A stretch of 64,000 nucleotides of DNA from Ch67 sp041395845 (GCA_041395845.1 JAWKZS010000006.1:62001-126000); one strand, 5' to 3'. Positions 1 to 8,335 are shown, counted from the first letter of the stretch. Made by a program: numbers and translations. The notes: generated from the letters alone by a model not told the origin.

Positions 1-473
1 CGCGTTGCCACTTCGGTGACTTCATCCAGCTCATCATCTGCCATCGCCGTTTCACCCAGAATCTGGCGGAACAGGGCGCGGCGGATTTCGTGACTTTCCG
101 GCGACGTCAGTGCATAGGTGTTGAAGAAACTCATCAGGCTGCTTTCCGTGAGCAGCGCCAGCGCCGGTTCCTTCGGCAACCGCTTGAGTGAAAACAGCGT
201 TGCCTCGATCACCCGCTCCGCCGGGGTGGCAAAGCGTTCCACCTGACGCAGCAATTCCTGGCTGAAGGCTATGCCCGACTGCATCAGTGCGTAACGCACC
301 ACTTCATCCCGGCTACCAAAATAGCTGTACACCGTGGGGCGGGTGACGCCCGCTTCCTGGGCGATATCATTCAGGGTCACCTTTTCGATGCCCCAGCGCT
401 TCACGCAGGTCAGCGCGGCTTCCAGGATGCGGGCCTGGGTGTCCGGATTCTGTTTGATCTTTGCAACTGCCAT
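1..473 (-). CDS. TetR-family transcriptional regulator (3' end outside window)
   Basis: The reading frame opens at the ATG at 473 and runs off the left edge after 157 codons, so the gene is partial. Residues about 30-52 form a TetR-type helix-turn-helix (TLNDIAQEAGVTRPTVYSYF) followed by the usual SRDEVVRYAL helix. The rest is the helical ligand-binding half, too variable to suggest a ligand. It is divergent from the P450 gene at 677, and the 203-bp gap holds palindromes that look like TetR operators. By position it is the likely repressor of the P450/cycloisomerase operon and of itself; that is inference. The family call is secure. Confidence 0.88.
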   Translation of the reverse strand, partial: MAVAKIKQNPDTQARILEAALTCVKRWGIEKVTLNDIAQEAGVTRPTVYSYFGSRDEVVRYALMQSGIAFSQELLRQVERFATPAERVIEATLFSLKRLPKEPALALLTESSLMSFFNTYALTSPESHEIRRALFRQILGETAMADDELDEVTEVAT

Positions 474-549
474 GTGGATTCCTGTCGGTTTGTTCAAGGT
501 CGAAAAAGGGCCTGCCAAGGCCAAATTAAGGCAACCCCGATTCTAGGAA

Positions 550-605
550 CTTTACATGTTTACTTCAACTGTAAAGTAGAATACAGTCTTTACATCCAAT
601 GTAAA
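550..605. promoter_or_regulatory. Palindromic operators between TetR and P450 genes
   Basis: Two inverted repeats share the half-site TTTACA. The first is CTTTACA at 550-556 with TGTAAAG at 570-576. The second is tighter: TTTACAT at 589-595 and ATGTAAA at 599-605 around a 3-bp centre. A further partial copy, ATGTAAAA, follows at 608. Tight palindromes between a TetR gene and its divergent target are typical of TetR operators. A TAGAAT at 577-582 could be a -10 box, but I see no convincing -35 for it. Confidence 0.6.
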
Positions 606-676
606 TATGTAAAATGAAAATTTTCACCCTTCGCCCACGCGCGCCAACAAGAACAACGACATAAAAGAGGGAAGCC

Positions 677-2350
677 ATGAGCGCCATCGAATCCGTCAGT
701 CGTGACACCCAGCCCCTGCAGGACCCGCCCCGGCTCAGAGGCGGCCTGCCCCTGCTCGGCCACATGCTGCCGTTTGCCAAGAATCCGTTCCGCTTTATGA
801 AAAAGGTGTCCGACGATGTGGGCGAGATCGCGCAGTTCAAGATTTTCAATCAACGCATGGTGCTGCTGACCGGCGACGAGGCCAGTACCCTGTTCTACCG
901 GTCCAGTGATGAACAACTGGATCAGTCCGCCGCTTACAAGCTGATGACGCCGATCTTTGGCGAAGGCATCATTTTCGACGCACCCATCGACCGCAAAAAC
1001 CAGCAGCTGAAAATGCTGATGCCATCGCTGCGCATGGAAGCGATGCGGCACCACTCCGACAAGATCGTGCAGGAAGTGGAAGACATGATGATGAAGTGGG
1101 GCGACAGCGGCGAAGTGGATCTGGTGGCAGAAATGAAACAGCTCACCATCAACACGGCGAGTCACTGTTTGCTCGGGCGCGAATTCCGCTATGAACTCAC
1201 CGATGAATTTGCCGCGATCTATCACGATCTGGAACGGGGCGTGAATGCGCTGGCGTACAGTTTTCCCAATCTGCCGATTCCCGCCTTCCGCGCCCGCGAC
1301 CGCGCCCGCAAACGTCTGCATCAACTGGTGGGCGATATCGTCAAAAAGCGCGAAGCCCAGGCGGAAAAGCCCACCGACATGTTCCAGATGCTGATCGACG
1401 CCCGTTACGACGATGGCAGCAAACTCACCACCAACGAAATTACCGGCATGCTGGTAGGTGCGATCTTTGCTGGCCATCACACCAGTTCCGGCACTGCTGC
1501 CTGGGTGTTGCTGGAGCTGCTCAAACATCCCCAGATTCTGCGCAATGTACGCAAGGAAGTGGATGACCTGCTGGGCGCTGATGGCAAGGTTACTTTTCAG
1601 TCCCTGCGCGAAGTGCCCAAGCTGGAAAACGTGCTGAAAGAAGTATTGCGCCTGCATCCGCCGCTGATCGTGCTGATGCGTCAGGTGGCCGAACCACTCG
1701 TGTACAAACACTACCGCATCAACGTAGGCGACATGGTGTGGGCCGCACCGCCGGTGACACACCGCATGTCGCACCTGTTCCCGAATCCCGAAGTGTTCGA
1801 TCCGGATCGCTACAACGATGAGCGCGCCGAAGACAAAAACCTGATGGCCTACCAGCCCTTTGGCGGCGGCAAACACAAGTGCTCCGGCAACGCTTTTGCG
1901 ATGTTCCAGATCAAGGCGATTTTTGCGGTGCTGCTGCGCAAATACGATTTTGAACTGGTGGACCCGCCGGCAGCCTATGTCGATGACTATGGCGAAATGA
2001 TCGTGCAGCCGAAATCGCCCTGTCGCGTGCGCTACCGGCGTCGTCCAGCATCATCTTTCCATTCAAGCTTCGGTTCGGCCGGTGCACCTGCCAGTGCCGC
2101 CAGCGGCTGCCCGGTACATTCCACGCAGCCCGCGGTACAGAAAATTCCCAGTTTCACCATCAGTATCGATCGCCAGCTGTGTCAGGGCCATTCCATGTGC
2201 ATGGGCGAAGCGCCGGAACTGTTCCAGGTCGATGCCAGTGGCGTTGCTCATATCCTGCAGGAAAAACCCGACATGGCGCTGCTGGAAAAAGCGCAGCAGG
2301 CGGCGCGCTTCTGTCCGAATCAGGCGATCAGTATTCAGGTGAACGAGTGA
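677..2350 (+). CDS. CYP51-type cytochrome P450 fused to a C-terminal 3Fe-4S ferredoxin
   Basis: A 557-residue two-domain protein. Residues 1-455 are a P450: I-helix AGHHTS at 265-270, the K-helix pair Glu322 and Arg325, FDPDRY, and the heme loop FGGGKHKCSG with Cys402 as thiolate ligand. The I-helix stretch FAGHHTSSGTA is characteristic of CYP51 (sterol 14-alpha-demethylase). An Ala/Ser-rich linker (about 456-490) leads to a ferredoxin with the C-x2-H-x2-C...CP pattern of single 3Fe-4S clusters (Cys502, Cys508, Cys546). CYP51-ferredoxin fusions are known from Methylococcus. No signal peptide or membrane anchor is seen, so it is probably cytosolic. The start is preceded by GAGGGA. It lies 48 bp ahead of a cycloisomerase-like gene. 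The P450-ferredoxin call is certain; a true sterol substrate is inferred. Confidence 0.9.
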   Translation: MSAIESVSRDTQPLQDPPRLRGGLPLLGHMLPFAKNPFRFMKKVSDDVGEIAQFKIFNQRMVLLTGDEASTLFYRSSDEQLDQSAAYKLMTPIFGEGIIFDAPIDRKNQQLKMLMPSLRMEAMRHHSDKIVQEVEDMMMKWGDSGEVDLVAEMKQLTINTASHCLLGREFRYELTDEFAAIYHDLERGVNALAYSFPNLPIPAFRARDRARKRLHQLVGDIVKKREAQAEKPTDMFQMLIDARYDDGSKLTTNEITGMLVGAIFAGHHTSSGTAAWVLLELLKHPQILRNVRKEVDDLLGADGKVTFQSLREVPKLENVLKEVLRLHPPLIVLMRQVAEPLVYKHYRINVGDMVWAAPPVTHRMSHLFPNPEVFDPDRYNDERAEDKNLMAYQPFGGGKHKCSGNAFAMFQIKAIFAVLLRKYDFELVDPPAAYVDDYGEMIVQPKSPCRVRYRRRPASSFHSSFGSAGAPASAASGCPVHSTQPAVQKIPSFTISIDRQLCQGHSMCMGEAPELFQVDASGVAHILQEKPDMALLEKAQQAARFCPNQAISIQVNE

Positions 2351-2398
2351 TGGCAGGCATCACGCCATTCCCACAACAACAATGAAAAGGAAGGCAGC

Positions 2399-3247
2399 AT
2401 GAGTTCGACACAAACGTTGCGCAGCGCACGCGCCGTGCCGGTCAGCGATGATTCACCGCGCTGGTTTTCCGCCAATCCCGATCGCGCCTGGGCGGAAAAG
2501 TTTTTTCTGATTTACTCGCCGATCTGGATGATCCTGATGGGCATCATGATGCCCACCGGCTGGGCCCAGTCCTTCAGCGACACTGCACTGCTGGTGCATG
2601 GCGTGCTGGTGGCCGCGCCGATTTTTCTGGTGCCGCTGCTGTTGCGCCGCCATGCCAATCCCGACCGGCCCTGGTACGACAGCTACTGGTTCAAGGCCAA
2701 TCTGTACATCGGCCTGTTCGGGATTTTTGGCAATTATTTCGGTTCGGAATACTTCTTCGATGTTCTCGGCATGGTGTACAACATGCCCAATGTCACCACC
2801 GCACTGGATGCCAAACTGGTGGGTAGTGGCGATCAGCCGGTGCCGGTCATCATGTATCTGTACACCCACGCCTATTTCATCACGTATCACACCACCGCAA
2901 TCATCGTGCTGCGCCGCATCATGACCGCAGGCATTCCCGCATCACGCCTGCTGTTTCTGCCCATCGTGTTTGTGGTGGGATATTGTTGGGCCTGGCTGGA
3001 AACCAAGGCGATGGCCAATCCGATGATGGCGACGTCGTTTTACTACACCAATATGGAAGGCATGCTGGCCTATGGTTCAGCGATTTACGCGCTGTATTTC
3101 ATCGCCAGTTTTCCGATCTATTACTATCTGGATGAAAGCGCCACGGCGCGCTGGGATCTGTGGCGGGTTGCGGCCGCCGGGATGAGTGCCAGCATGCTGA
3201 CGTTCTATCTGCTGGATGCGGCGGCCTGGTGGGTGGGTTCGTTATAA
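2399..3247 (+). CDS. Cycloeucalenol cycloisomerase-like integral membrane protein
   Basis: A 282-residue polytopic membrane protein, with hydrophobic segments near residues 35-55, 66-82, 100-118, 150-172, 182-203, 220-240 and 255-278. From memory of the plant enzyme CPI1 (EC 5.5.1.9, opens the cyclopropane ring of cycloeucalenol to give obtusifoliol), the whole length aligns: WFSANPDRAWAEKFFLIYSP at the N-terminus, YWFKANLY and FGNYFGSEYFFDVLG, the His-rich THAYFITYHT, WLETKAMANP, YAIYFIASFP-like residues and WDLWRVAAAGMSASML. The family is mostly known from plants and algae. The SD AAGGAAGG precedes the ATG. It is downstream of a CYP51-type P450, and in plants CYP51 acts on the cycloisomerase product. 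Family assignment is from motif recall; substrate is untested. Confidence 0.75.
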   Translation: MSSTQTLRSARAVPVSDDSPRWFSANPDRAWAEKFFLIYSPIWMILMGIMMPTGWAQSFSDTALLVHGVLVAAPIFLVPLLLRRHANPDRPWYDSYWFKANLYIGLFGIFGNYFGSEYFFDVLGMVYNMPNVTTALDAKLVGSGDQPVPVIMYLYTHAYFITYHTTAIIVLRRIMTAGIPASRLLFLPIVFVVGYCWAWLETKAMANPMMATSFYYTNMEGMLAYGSAIYALYFIASFPIYYYLDESATARWDLWRVAAAGMSASMLTFYLLDAAAWWVGSL

Positions 3248-3254
3248 CCGCCGG

Positions 3255-3953
3255 TCAGCGTGCAGCGAGGGACTGGGCGACCTGACGTTCCAGTTCCGCC
3301 ACCAGCCCGGGTTCCAGTTTGAGCTGGCGGGCCAGTTCCTGCAGGTAGGCACGCTCCATGAAGCTGTCTTCATCCACCATCAGCACGCTGGCCACGTACA
3401 TCTCCGCCGCCATTTCCGGTGAGGTGGCTGCAGACGCCACATCGGCAGGGTCCAGCGGCTTGCGCAGCTCCTGGTCAAACCAGCGTACCAGCGCCGGATC
3501 AGTACCCAGCTTCGCCAGTTCACCATCGATCAGGCTGCGTTCCCGTTCATCAATATGACCGTCGGCTTTGGCGGCACCAATCAGGGCACGCAGAATGGCC
3601 TGACTGTGGTCTTCCAGTTGGGTGCCGCTCAGGCGATCTACCGTCTGCAGCTCCCGCACCGGCGCGGCAGACTGGTTTTTCTGCCAGTTGTCATAGGCCT
3701 TGTACGCCACCACACCCAGCGCAGCCAGGCCGCCGTACATGGCCACGTTGCCGGTAACCTTGCGCGCCTTCTTGTTGCCCATCAGCAGGCCCATCGCACC
3801 GGCCGCCAGCGCACCACCGGCGGCACCGGACAAAAACCCCGACAGCGGATCGGCACCGGTCTGCGCCGCAGGCTTGCCAGCGCTTCCTGACTGGCGCGAC
3901 AGGAAGTCGTTGCCGGATTTGAGCAGTTGATCAAGCAGTCCGCGGGTGTTCAT
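3255..3953 (-). CDS. DUF533 / YebE-type inner membrane protein
   Basis: A 232-residue protein with an N-terminal amphipathic helix, a Gly/Ala-rich segment at about 38-60 (SGAAGGALAAGAMGLLMG) and a hydrophobic stretch at about 68-85, then a soluble helical C-terminal domain resembling the tellurite-resistance TerB fold (DGHIDERERSLIDGELAKLG and YVASVLMVDEDSFMERAYL). This architecture is that of YebE-like DUF533 proteins, whose function is unknown although E. coli yebE responds to envelope stress. It converges with the cycloisomerase gene, leaving only 7 bp between the stop codons, so it is not part of that operon. Confidence 0.8.
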   Translation of the reverse strand: MNTRGLLDQLLKSGNDFLSRQSGSAGKPAAQTGADPLSGFLSGAAGGALAAGAMGLLMGNKKARKVTGNVAMYGGLAALGVVAYKAYDNWQKNQSAAPVRELQTVDRLSGTQLEDHSQAILRALIGAAKADGHIDERERSLIDGELAKLGTDPALVRWFDQELRKPLDPADVASAATSPEMAAEMYVASVLMVDEDSFMERAYLQELARQLKLEPGLVAELERQVAQSLAAR

Positions 3954-4049
3954 GGCGTTTCTCCCAGGGTTAAGTCCACAGGAGTTGGACGCCGGAACCG
4001 GCCAGGAGTTTCCCGGCCGGTGCGAACGGAATGACCGGTTCGGCGCCGC

Positions 4050-5795
4050 TCAGGCCAGCAGCGGGCGCAGGTTGCTTTCGATGGCGTCGAGGAAGCCGTA
4101 CATATCCACCAGGGTTTCCTGATCCGGGTGATAGGTCTTGCCTTTCAGGTCCGCGGTTATTACGCCCTTGTCCACGGTAGCGATCAGGGCAGCCTTGAGT
4201 TTGCCGGCGTAGTGCAGCAGTGCGTCATTGGCCTCGCGTTCCGCCAGGGTTTCCAGCGCATTGGCCACTGCGTACAGCAGCGCCGATGAATTGAAATACG
4301 CTTCCTTGCCACCGCTGGCCTGATACTTCAGGAACAGGTCGTGGGCGGTGCCGTGGGGCGCTTCGTACAGCATGGTGCCGTCATTGCTTTCGATGATCGA
4401 ACTGGCAGTGGCCAGACTGCCGCCCAGCGCCGCGGAAATGTCCGAGAACACATCGCCATCCAGGTTGAGTGTCGGATAAAGCGCATTGCGCGGCGGATCG
4501 GTGATCATTTTTTTCAGCTGGCTGGATGGCCGCATGATCATGAACGACGGCGGCTGCAGGTGCTCGTCCACCACTTCCTGACGCACTTCCTTGATCACAT
4601 CACTGAACACGTCATCGTATTCCATGTACTCGCGCTTGAGGCCGAAATAGATTTCCTTGTCGTTCTTGGCAGCATCGCGGAACACCTGGCCAACCCAGTC
4701 CTTGATGGCATCACGGTCGTTGGTCATGAAAATGATCGGGTCGCCCTTGCGTACATCACGGGCACACATTTCGTCCCCATCCAGAATGATCTTGACGATG
4801 CCGTCTTCCTCGACCGGCATATTGAAACTGCCATACTGGTCGCCGCCGCCAGCACTCATGCGGGAGATCGACACACTGTAATGGCGATCGGGAATGCCCC
4901 ATTTTTTCAGCGCATTCACCAGCTTGAACATCTTGCGGCCGGTGGTGTTTTCCGGCACGCCCCACAACGCCCGCTCCGGCGGTGTGGCCACGATCCGCGC
5001 CGCCTGGGCGTCGATCAGTTCATAGAAATACTTGATGCCGGCGGCCTTGAACTGCTCGGCGTATTCGTTCTGGAAAATGCTTTCAATGGCTTCGCGCATC
5101 ACGCCTTCGTAACCGGGAATCACCGTATCCTTCAGGCCCAGATAGGCATCGCGTTTTTCCTTGATGGCGCGCTGGAAAAAGTGATGGGCCCAGCGCTTCA
5201 CCTGTTCCATGTCGTTGGATGCCAGCAGCCAGGGATCACCTTTCTTGATCTTGCGGCGATGCAGTTCCACCGGATTGCCGCTGTCGCCCACGAACACCAC
5301 CTTGATCACGCCGGTATGTTTCGAGATGGCATTGAAACTGTGCTTGTTGCCGCCAGTATCCATGGTTTCCACGTCGATATCGCGGTTGATCCAGTTTGGC
5401 GTCAGACGCTTCAGATTGCGGAACGGAATATCTTCACGGGTAATGTTGCCGCCGATGCCGGCACGGATCGCACCGTTGGGGGACTTGGTGGCCAGCGGCT
5501 TGAGTTTGCTGCGATCCACCTCGGGCATTTTGCCCAGCAGTTCTTCCAGCTGGGCCTTGTTGACGGTCATGCCGGCATTCTTGATGCCGACCCCGTGCTG
5601 TTTGAGGACCTCGATGGCGTCCTTCACGACGGCGCCGTTGGTGCGCAGGCGGTGTTCGGCGGACAGGTCGATCTCGACCAGGGGAATCTCCAGATAACGT
5701 TTGACGAACTGTTCCAGCACGCGCTCGAAGGCCACCTGGGCCATTTCATCGCCGTGCAGAATGACCAGTGGACTTTTCACCATGATCTTTTTCAT
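4050..5795 (-). CDS. Isocitrate dehydrogenase-like protein with duplicated internal module
   Basis: The ATG at 5795 is preferred to an upstream start because GGGGAG lies just ahead of it; the product is then 581 residues. The N-terminus (PLVILHGDEM) and the signature NLDGDVFSD (about 444-452) followed by YEAPHGTA mark an isocitrate dehydrogenase of the eukaryote-like dimeric group, expected to be NADP-dependent and to act in the TCA cycle. Members of that group are about 400-420 residues long. The excess is an internal repeat: residues about 145-278 and 315-440 share KGDP, a run around (Y/F)LGLK and PP(E/R)xAL(W/Y). The gene is monocistronic and divergent from the TPM gene. The activity has not been checked against this unusual architecture. 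Confidence 0.8.
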   Translation of the reverse strand: MKKIMVKSPLVILHGDEMAQVAFERVLEQFVKRYLEIPLVEIDLSAEHRLRTNGAVVKDAIEVLKQHGVGIKNAGMTVNKAQLEELLGKMPEVDRSKLKPLATKSPNGAIRAGIGGNITREDIPFRNLKRLTPNWINRDIDVETMDTGGNKHSFNAISKHTGVIKVVFVGDSGNPVELHRRKIKKGDPWLLASNDMEQVKRWAHHFFQRAIKEKRDAYLGLKDTVIPGYEGVMREAIESIFQNEYAEQFKAAGIKYFYELIDAQAARIVATPPERALWGVPENTTGRKMFKLVNALKKWGIPDRHYSVSISRMSAGGGDQYGSFNMPVEEDGIVKIILDGDEMCARDVRKGDPIIFMTNDRDAIKDWVGQVFRDAAKNDKEIYFGLKREYMEYDDVFSDVIKEVRQEVVDEHLQPPSFMIMRPSSQLKKMITDPPRNALYPTLNLDGDVFSDISAALGGSLATASSIIESNDGTMLYEAPHGTAHDLFLKYQASGGKEAYFNSSALLYAVANALETLAEREANDALLHYAGKLKAALIATVDKGVITADLKGKTYHPDQETLVDMYGFLDAIESNLRPLLA

Positions 5796-6015
5796 TGCCT
5801 TGAACTCCCCGAGGCCGTTTGCATATGGAATCTGTAACAGATGGATCAGTATTAGCACACTCACCCGGATTTGTGCAGCGCCAGCTTATGGTTACGATCA
5901 CACCGGCCGGTATTAAATCACAGGCGATGCCACCGGTTTTTGGTTCATTCTCGCGCAACTGCACCTGCCCTCTGGCAGCGTGCCCCTGTCTGCCTGCATG
6001 TTCCTGGAATCTGCC

Positions 6016-7245
6016 ATGCTACGGAATCTGTCTGTTTTGGTGGTCACCCTGCTGTTGTTGCTGAACCCGGTGTACGGGGATACGGCGGCAACCGGCTGGG
6101 TGAGGGATAGTGCCGGCGTGCTGAGCACCGCCACCCGCACCCGTCTGCAATCGCTGCTGGAACAAGTCCATCAGCAGACCACCGCCGAGGTCATGGTGAT
6201 CACGGTTGATTCACTCAACGGGGAGGACGTGGATTCCTTCGCGACACAGATGTTCAACCAGATCGGGATCGGTGATCGCGACCGCAACAACGGTGTGCTG
6301 TTCCTGATTGCTCCCAACGAGCGCCGTACGCGCATCGAAGTGGGTTACGGGCTGGAAACGTTGATCACCGATGACGTTGCAGGCCGCATGCTCGATATCT
6401 ACGTCGTTCCCGCCTTCCGCGTTGGTGACATGGACGCCGGCATCGGCGCCGGCACCGAGGCGATTGCGCGCCTGCTGCTGGGCAATCCCCGGGCAGCCCA
6501 TGGCATTGCGGGCTCGGCACCGCTGTTCGCCAACTCCCGCACCAACGATCTGGTGTGGGCGCTGTACGGCCTCGGTGGGCTGGCGGTGCTGCAGTTCGGG
6601 ATCTATGTCCTGATCGGCCGGCGCAAACGGTTTCCCGTCCTGCTGATGTACGGCATCAACGCCCTGGCGCTGGGTCTGGTGGCCCTGGTGGCGATCGCCT
6701 GGTATGCGCTGGGCCGTTTCGATCTGCTGCCACCGCTGCCGGCCGTGCTGGGTGGCGGGGCGCTGATGGTGTCGTCCTTCCTGAATCTGCGGCGGTTTCG
6801 CCGCTACCGCCCCCGCACCTGTACCCACTGCGGTGGCCCCCAGCAGCTGCTGTCGGAACAGCGGGAGGACAGCCATCTGAATGCAGTGCAGCAACTCGAG
6901 GAACAACTGGGGTCGGTGGATTATGACGTCTGGTATTGCCCGGCCTGCCTGAAAAGCGACACCGAGCGCTATGTGGCAACGTTCTCAGCGTACCGTGACT
7001 GCCCGAAATGCCGGGCGCGCACCTTCAAGGAAACCCGCACAACCCTGGTTGCCGCCACCCAGTCCCACGGCGGCAAGGTACGGCTGGACGGCCGTTGTGA
7101 ATCCTGCCAGCACACGGCGACCCGGGTTGAAAACACGCCACGCCTTTCCAGCTCCTCCGGATCTGGCAGTTCCGGTGGTGGCTCGTCTGGCGGTTCCTCC
7201 GGCGGTGGCCGCAGCGGAGGCGGTGGCGCCTCCCGGAGCTGGTGA
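6016..7245 (+). CDS. TPM-domain protein with zinc ribbons and Gly/Ser-rich tail
   Basis: Starting at the ATG at 6016 gives 409 residues with a signal peptide (MLRNLSVLVVTLLLLL) and then a TPM domain (about 25-160: VRDSAGVLSTATRTRL, VMVITVDSLNG, NNGVLFLIAP, RIEVGYGLETLITD). Two transmembrane helices follow at about 175-195 and 210-250. The cytoplasmic part carries four CxxC knuckles (Cys269/272, 308/311, 329/332, 361/364), which could form two zinc ribbons. It ends in a Ser/Gly-rich tail of about 35 residues, common in YgcG-type TPM proteins. The frame overlaps the following LemA gene by 4 bp, and TPM-LemA pairing is a recurrent one. Precise role unknown, probably envelope-associated. Confidence 0.82.
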   Translation: MLRNLSVLVVTLLLLLNPVYGDTAATGWVRDSAGVLSTATRTRLQSLLEQVHQQTTAEVMVITVDSLNGEDVDSFATQMFNQIGIGDRDRNNGVLFLIAPNERRTRIEVGYGLETLITDDVAGRMLDIYVVPAFRVGDMDAGIGAGTEAIARLLLGNPRAAHGIAGSAPLFANSRTNDLVWALYGLGGLAVLQFGIYVLIGRRKRFPVLLMYGINALALGLVALVAIAWYALGRFDLLPPLPAVLGGGALMVSSFLNLRRFRRYRPRTCTHCGGPQQLLSEQREDSHLNAVQQLEEQLGSVDYDVWYCPACLKSDTERYVATFSAYRDCPKCRARTFKETRTTLVAATQSHGGKVRLDGRCESCQHTATRVENTPRLSSSSGSGSSGGGSSGGSSGGGRSGGGGASRSW

Positions 7246-7799
7246 TGATGATCGCAACCGGCATCAGCGTGATTCTGTGGCTCGGGTTTTACCTGTGGTA
7301 TTTCCTCGCCTTCAACCATCTGGTGGCACTGCGCAACACCGTGGCGCAGACCTGGGCCCACGTGGATGTGGAATTGCAGCGTCGCTACGACCTGATCGGC
7401 AATCTGGTGAATGTGGTGAGAGCCTATGCCCGCCACGAGGGAGACACCCTGCTGGAAACGGCGCGCGCCCGTAGAGGTAGTGGTGGCATCAATGTGCACG
7501 ACGCCAATCTGGCCACCGCGCAGGACTCTGCACTGCTGGGCAAACTCCTGGTGCTGGTGGAACGCTACCCCGACCTGAAAGCCGACAGCCAGTTCCAGAC
7601 GCTGCAGCAGGCACTGATCGAAACCGAAAACCGCATTGCCACCCGGCGCAATGCCTACAACGAATGCGTGAACCGCTATGAAACCGGGCGCAACCAGTTT
7701 CCCGCCATGGTGATCGCCTGGGCCGGGCATTTCGGTGCCGCGGAATTCTTCGACGCGCAGGATGAAACCGCCCATGCGGTGCAGGTGATGCTGTCATGA
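7242..7799 (+). CDS. LemA family protein
   Basis: A 185-residue protein with one N-terminal transmembrane helix (residues about 3-22) and the LemA helical bundle (YNHLV-type motif as FNHLVALRNTVAQTWAHVDVEL..RRYDLIGNLV, and ENRIATRRNAYNECVNRYE). The GTG at 7242 overlaps the TPM stop; ATGs at 7245 and 7248 are equally possible starts. LemA proteins are membrane-anchored with unknown biochemical function. The operon with the TPM gene before it and a small helical protein after it suggests a joint envelope role. Confidence 0.88.
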   Translation: MMMIATGISVILWLGFYLWYFLAFNHLVALRNTVAQTWAHVDVELQRRYDLIGNLVNVVRAYARHEGDTLLETARARRGSGGINVHDANLATAQDSALLGKLLVLVERYPDLKADSQFQTLQQALIETENRIATRRNAYNECVNRYETGRNQFPAMVIAWAGHFGAAEFFDAQDETAHAVQVMLS

Positions 7800-8224
7800 G
7801 ACATGCCATTCTGCTCACCGTTGCCAGCGTGCTGCTGGCCAGCCTCACCTGGATGGCATGGCACGCCGATCAGGCCCGCCTGCAAGCGGCCCGGGCGGCC
7901 GTCGCCCAGCAGCTCGGTGACGACGCCAGGACGCTCGAACAGCAATACCTGACCCACGCCCGCACCCTGATTGGCCTGCTCGATTCCGCCGATCCCCTGC
8001 TCACCGACATCAGGGCCGCCCAGCCCGCGCTGGCCACCATGGCTGACTTGGCCGAGCGCGATCCCCTGTTCCAGACGCTGGTGACCCGCATCCGTGCCCG
8101 GCTGCTGCGCGCACCCGATCCTGCCCAGTCTGAACCCCTGCTGCAGGAATGGCGTCGCCTGACCGACCAGATGAACGGCGCCCTGCACCGCCGCCAGCAG
8201 CTGCTGCAGAACGCAAGCCACTGA
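7796..8224 (+). CDS. Small membrane-anchored helical protein, third gene of the TPM-LemA operon
   Basis: The ATG overlaps the LemA stop (ATGA), showing translational coupling. The 142-residue product has an N-terminal signal anchor (HAILLTVASVLLASLTWMAW) and is otherwise predicted all helical and rich in Ala, Leu, Gln and Arg. I do not recognise a named family. Its shape (anchor plus helical bundle) is LemA-like, so it may be a diverged partner. No catalytic motif is visible. Confidence 0.7.
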   Translation: MRHAILLTVASVLLASLTWMAWHADQARLQAARAAVAQQLGDDARTLEQQYLTHARTLIGLLDSADPLLTDIRAAQPALATMADLAERDPLFQTLVTRIRARLLRAPDPAQSEPLLQEWRRLTDQMNGALHRRQQLLQNASH

Positions 8225-8271
8225 TTGCACTGGGGCAACGGGATCGGCGCAACGGGCAGCGCGACAGGGCC

Positions 8272-8298
8272 TCAAGCCGGCAGCAATCCGGCCGATAA
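8272..8298 (+). promoter_or_regulatory. Sigma-28 (FliA) type promoter
   Basis: The -10 element GCCGATAA at 8291-8298 is an exact match to the sigma-28 consensus. TCAAGCCG at 8272-8279, 11 bp upstream, fits the TCAAG form of the -35 element used in Pseudomonas flagellar genes. Transcription would begin near 8305, about 30 bp before the ATG of the small motility-type gene at 8336. Confidence 0.7.
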
Positions 8299-8335
8299 CC
8301 TTTCAATACCATCGCTTTCCGCACCGAGGCTTGTC

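Noticed and set aside
4341..5837. A 498-codon plus-strand frame opposite the isocitrate dehydrogenase gene
   Set aside because: Antisense shadow: composition is skewed to His, Val and Asp and there is no ribosome-binding site or family motif.
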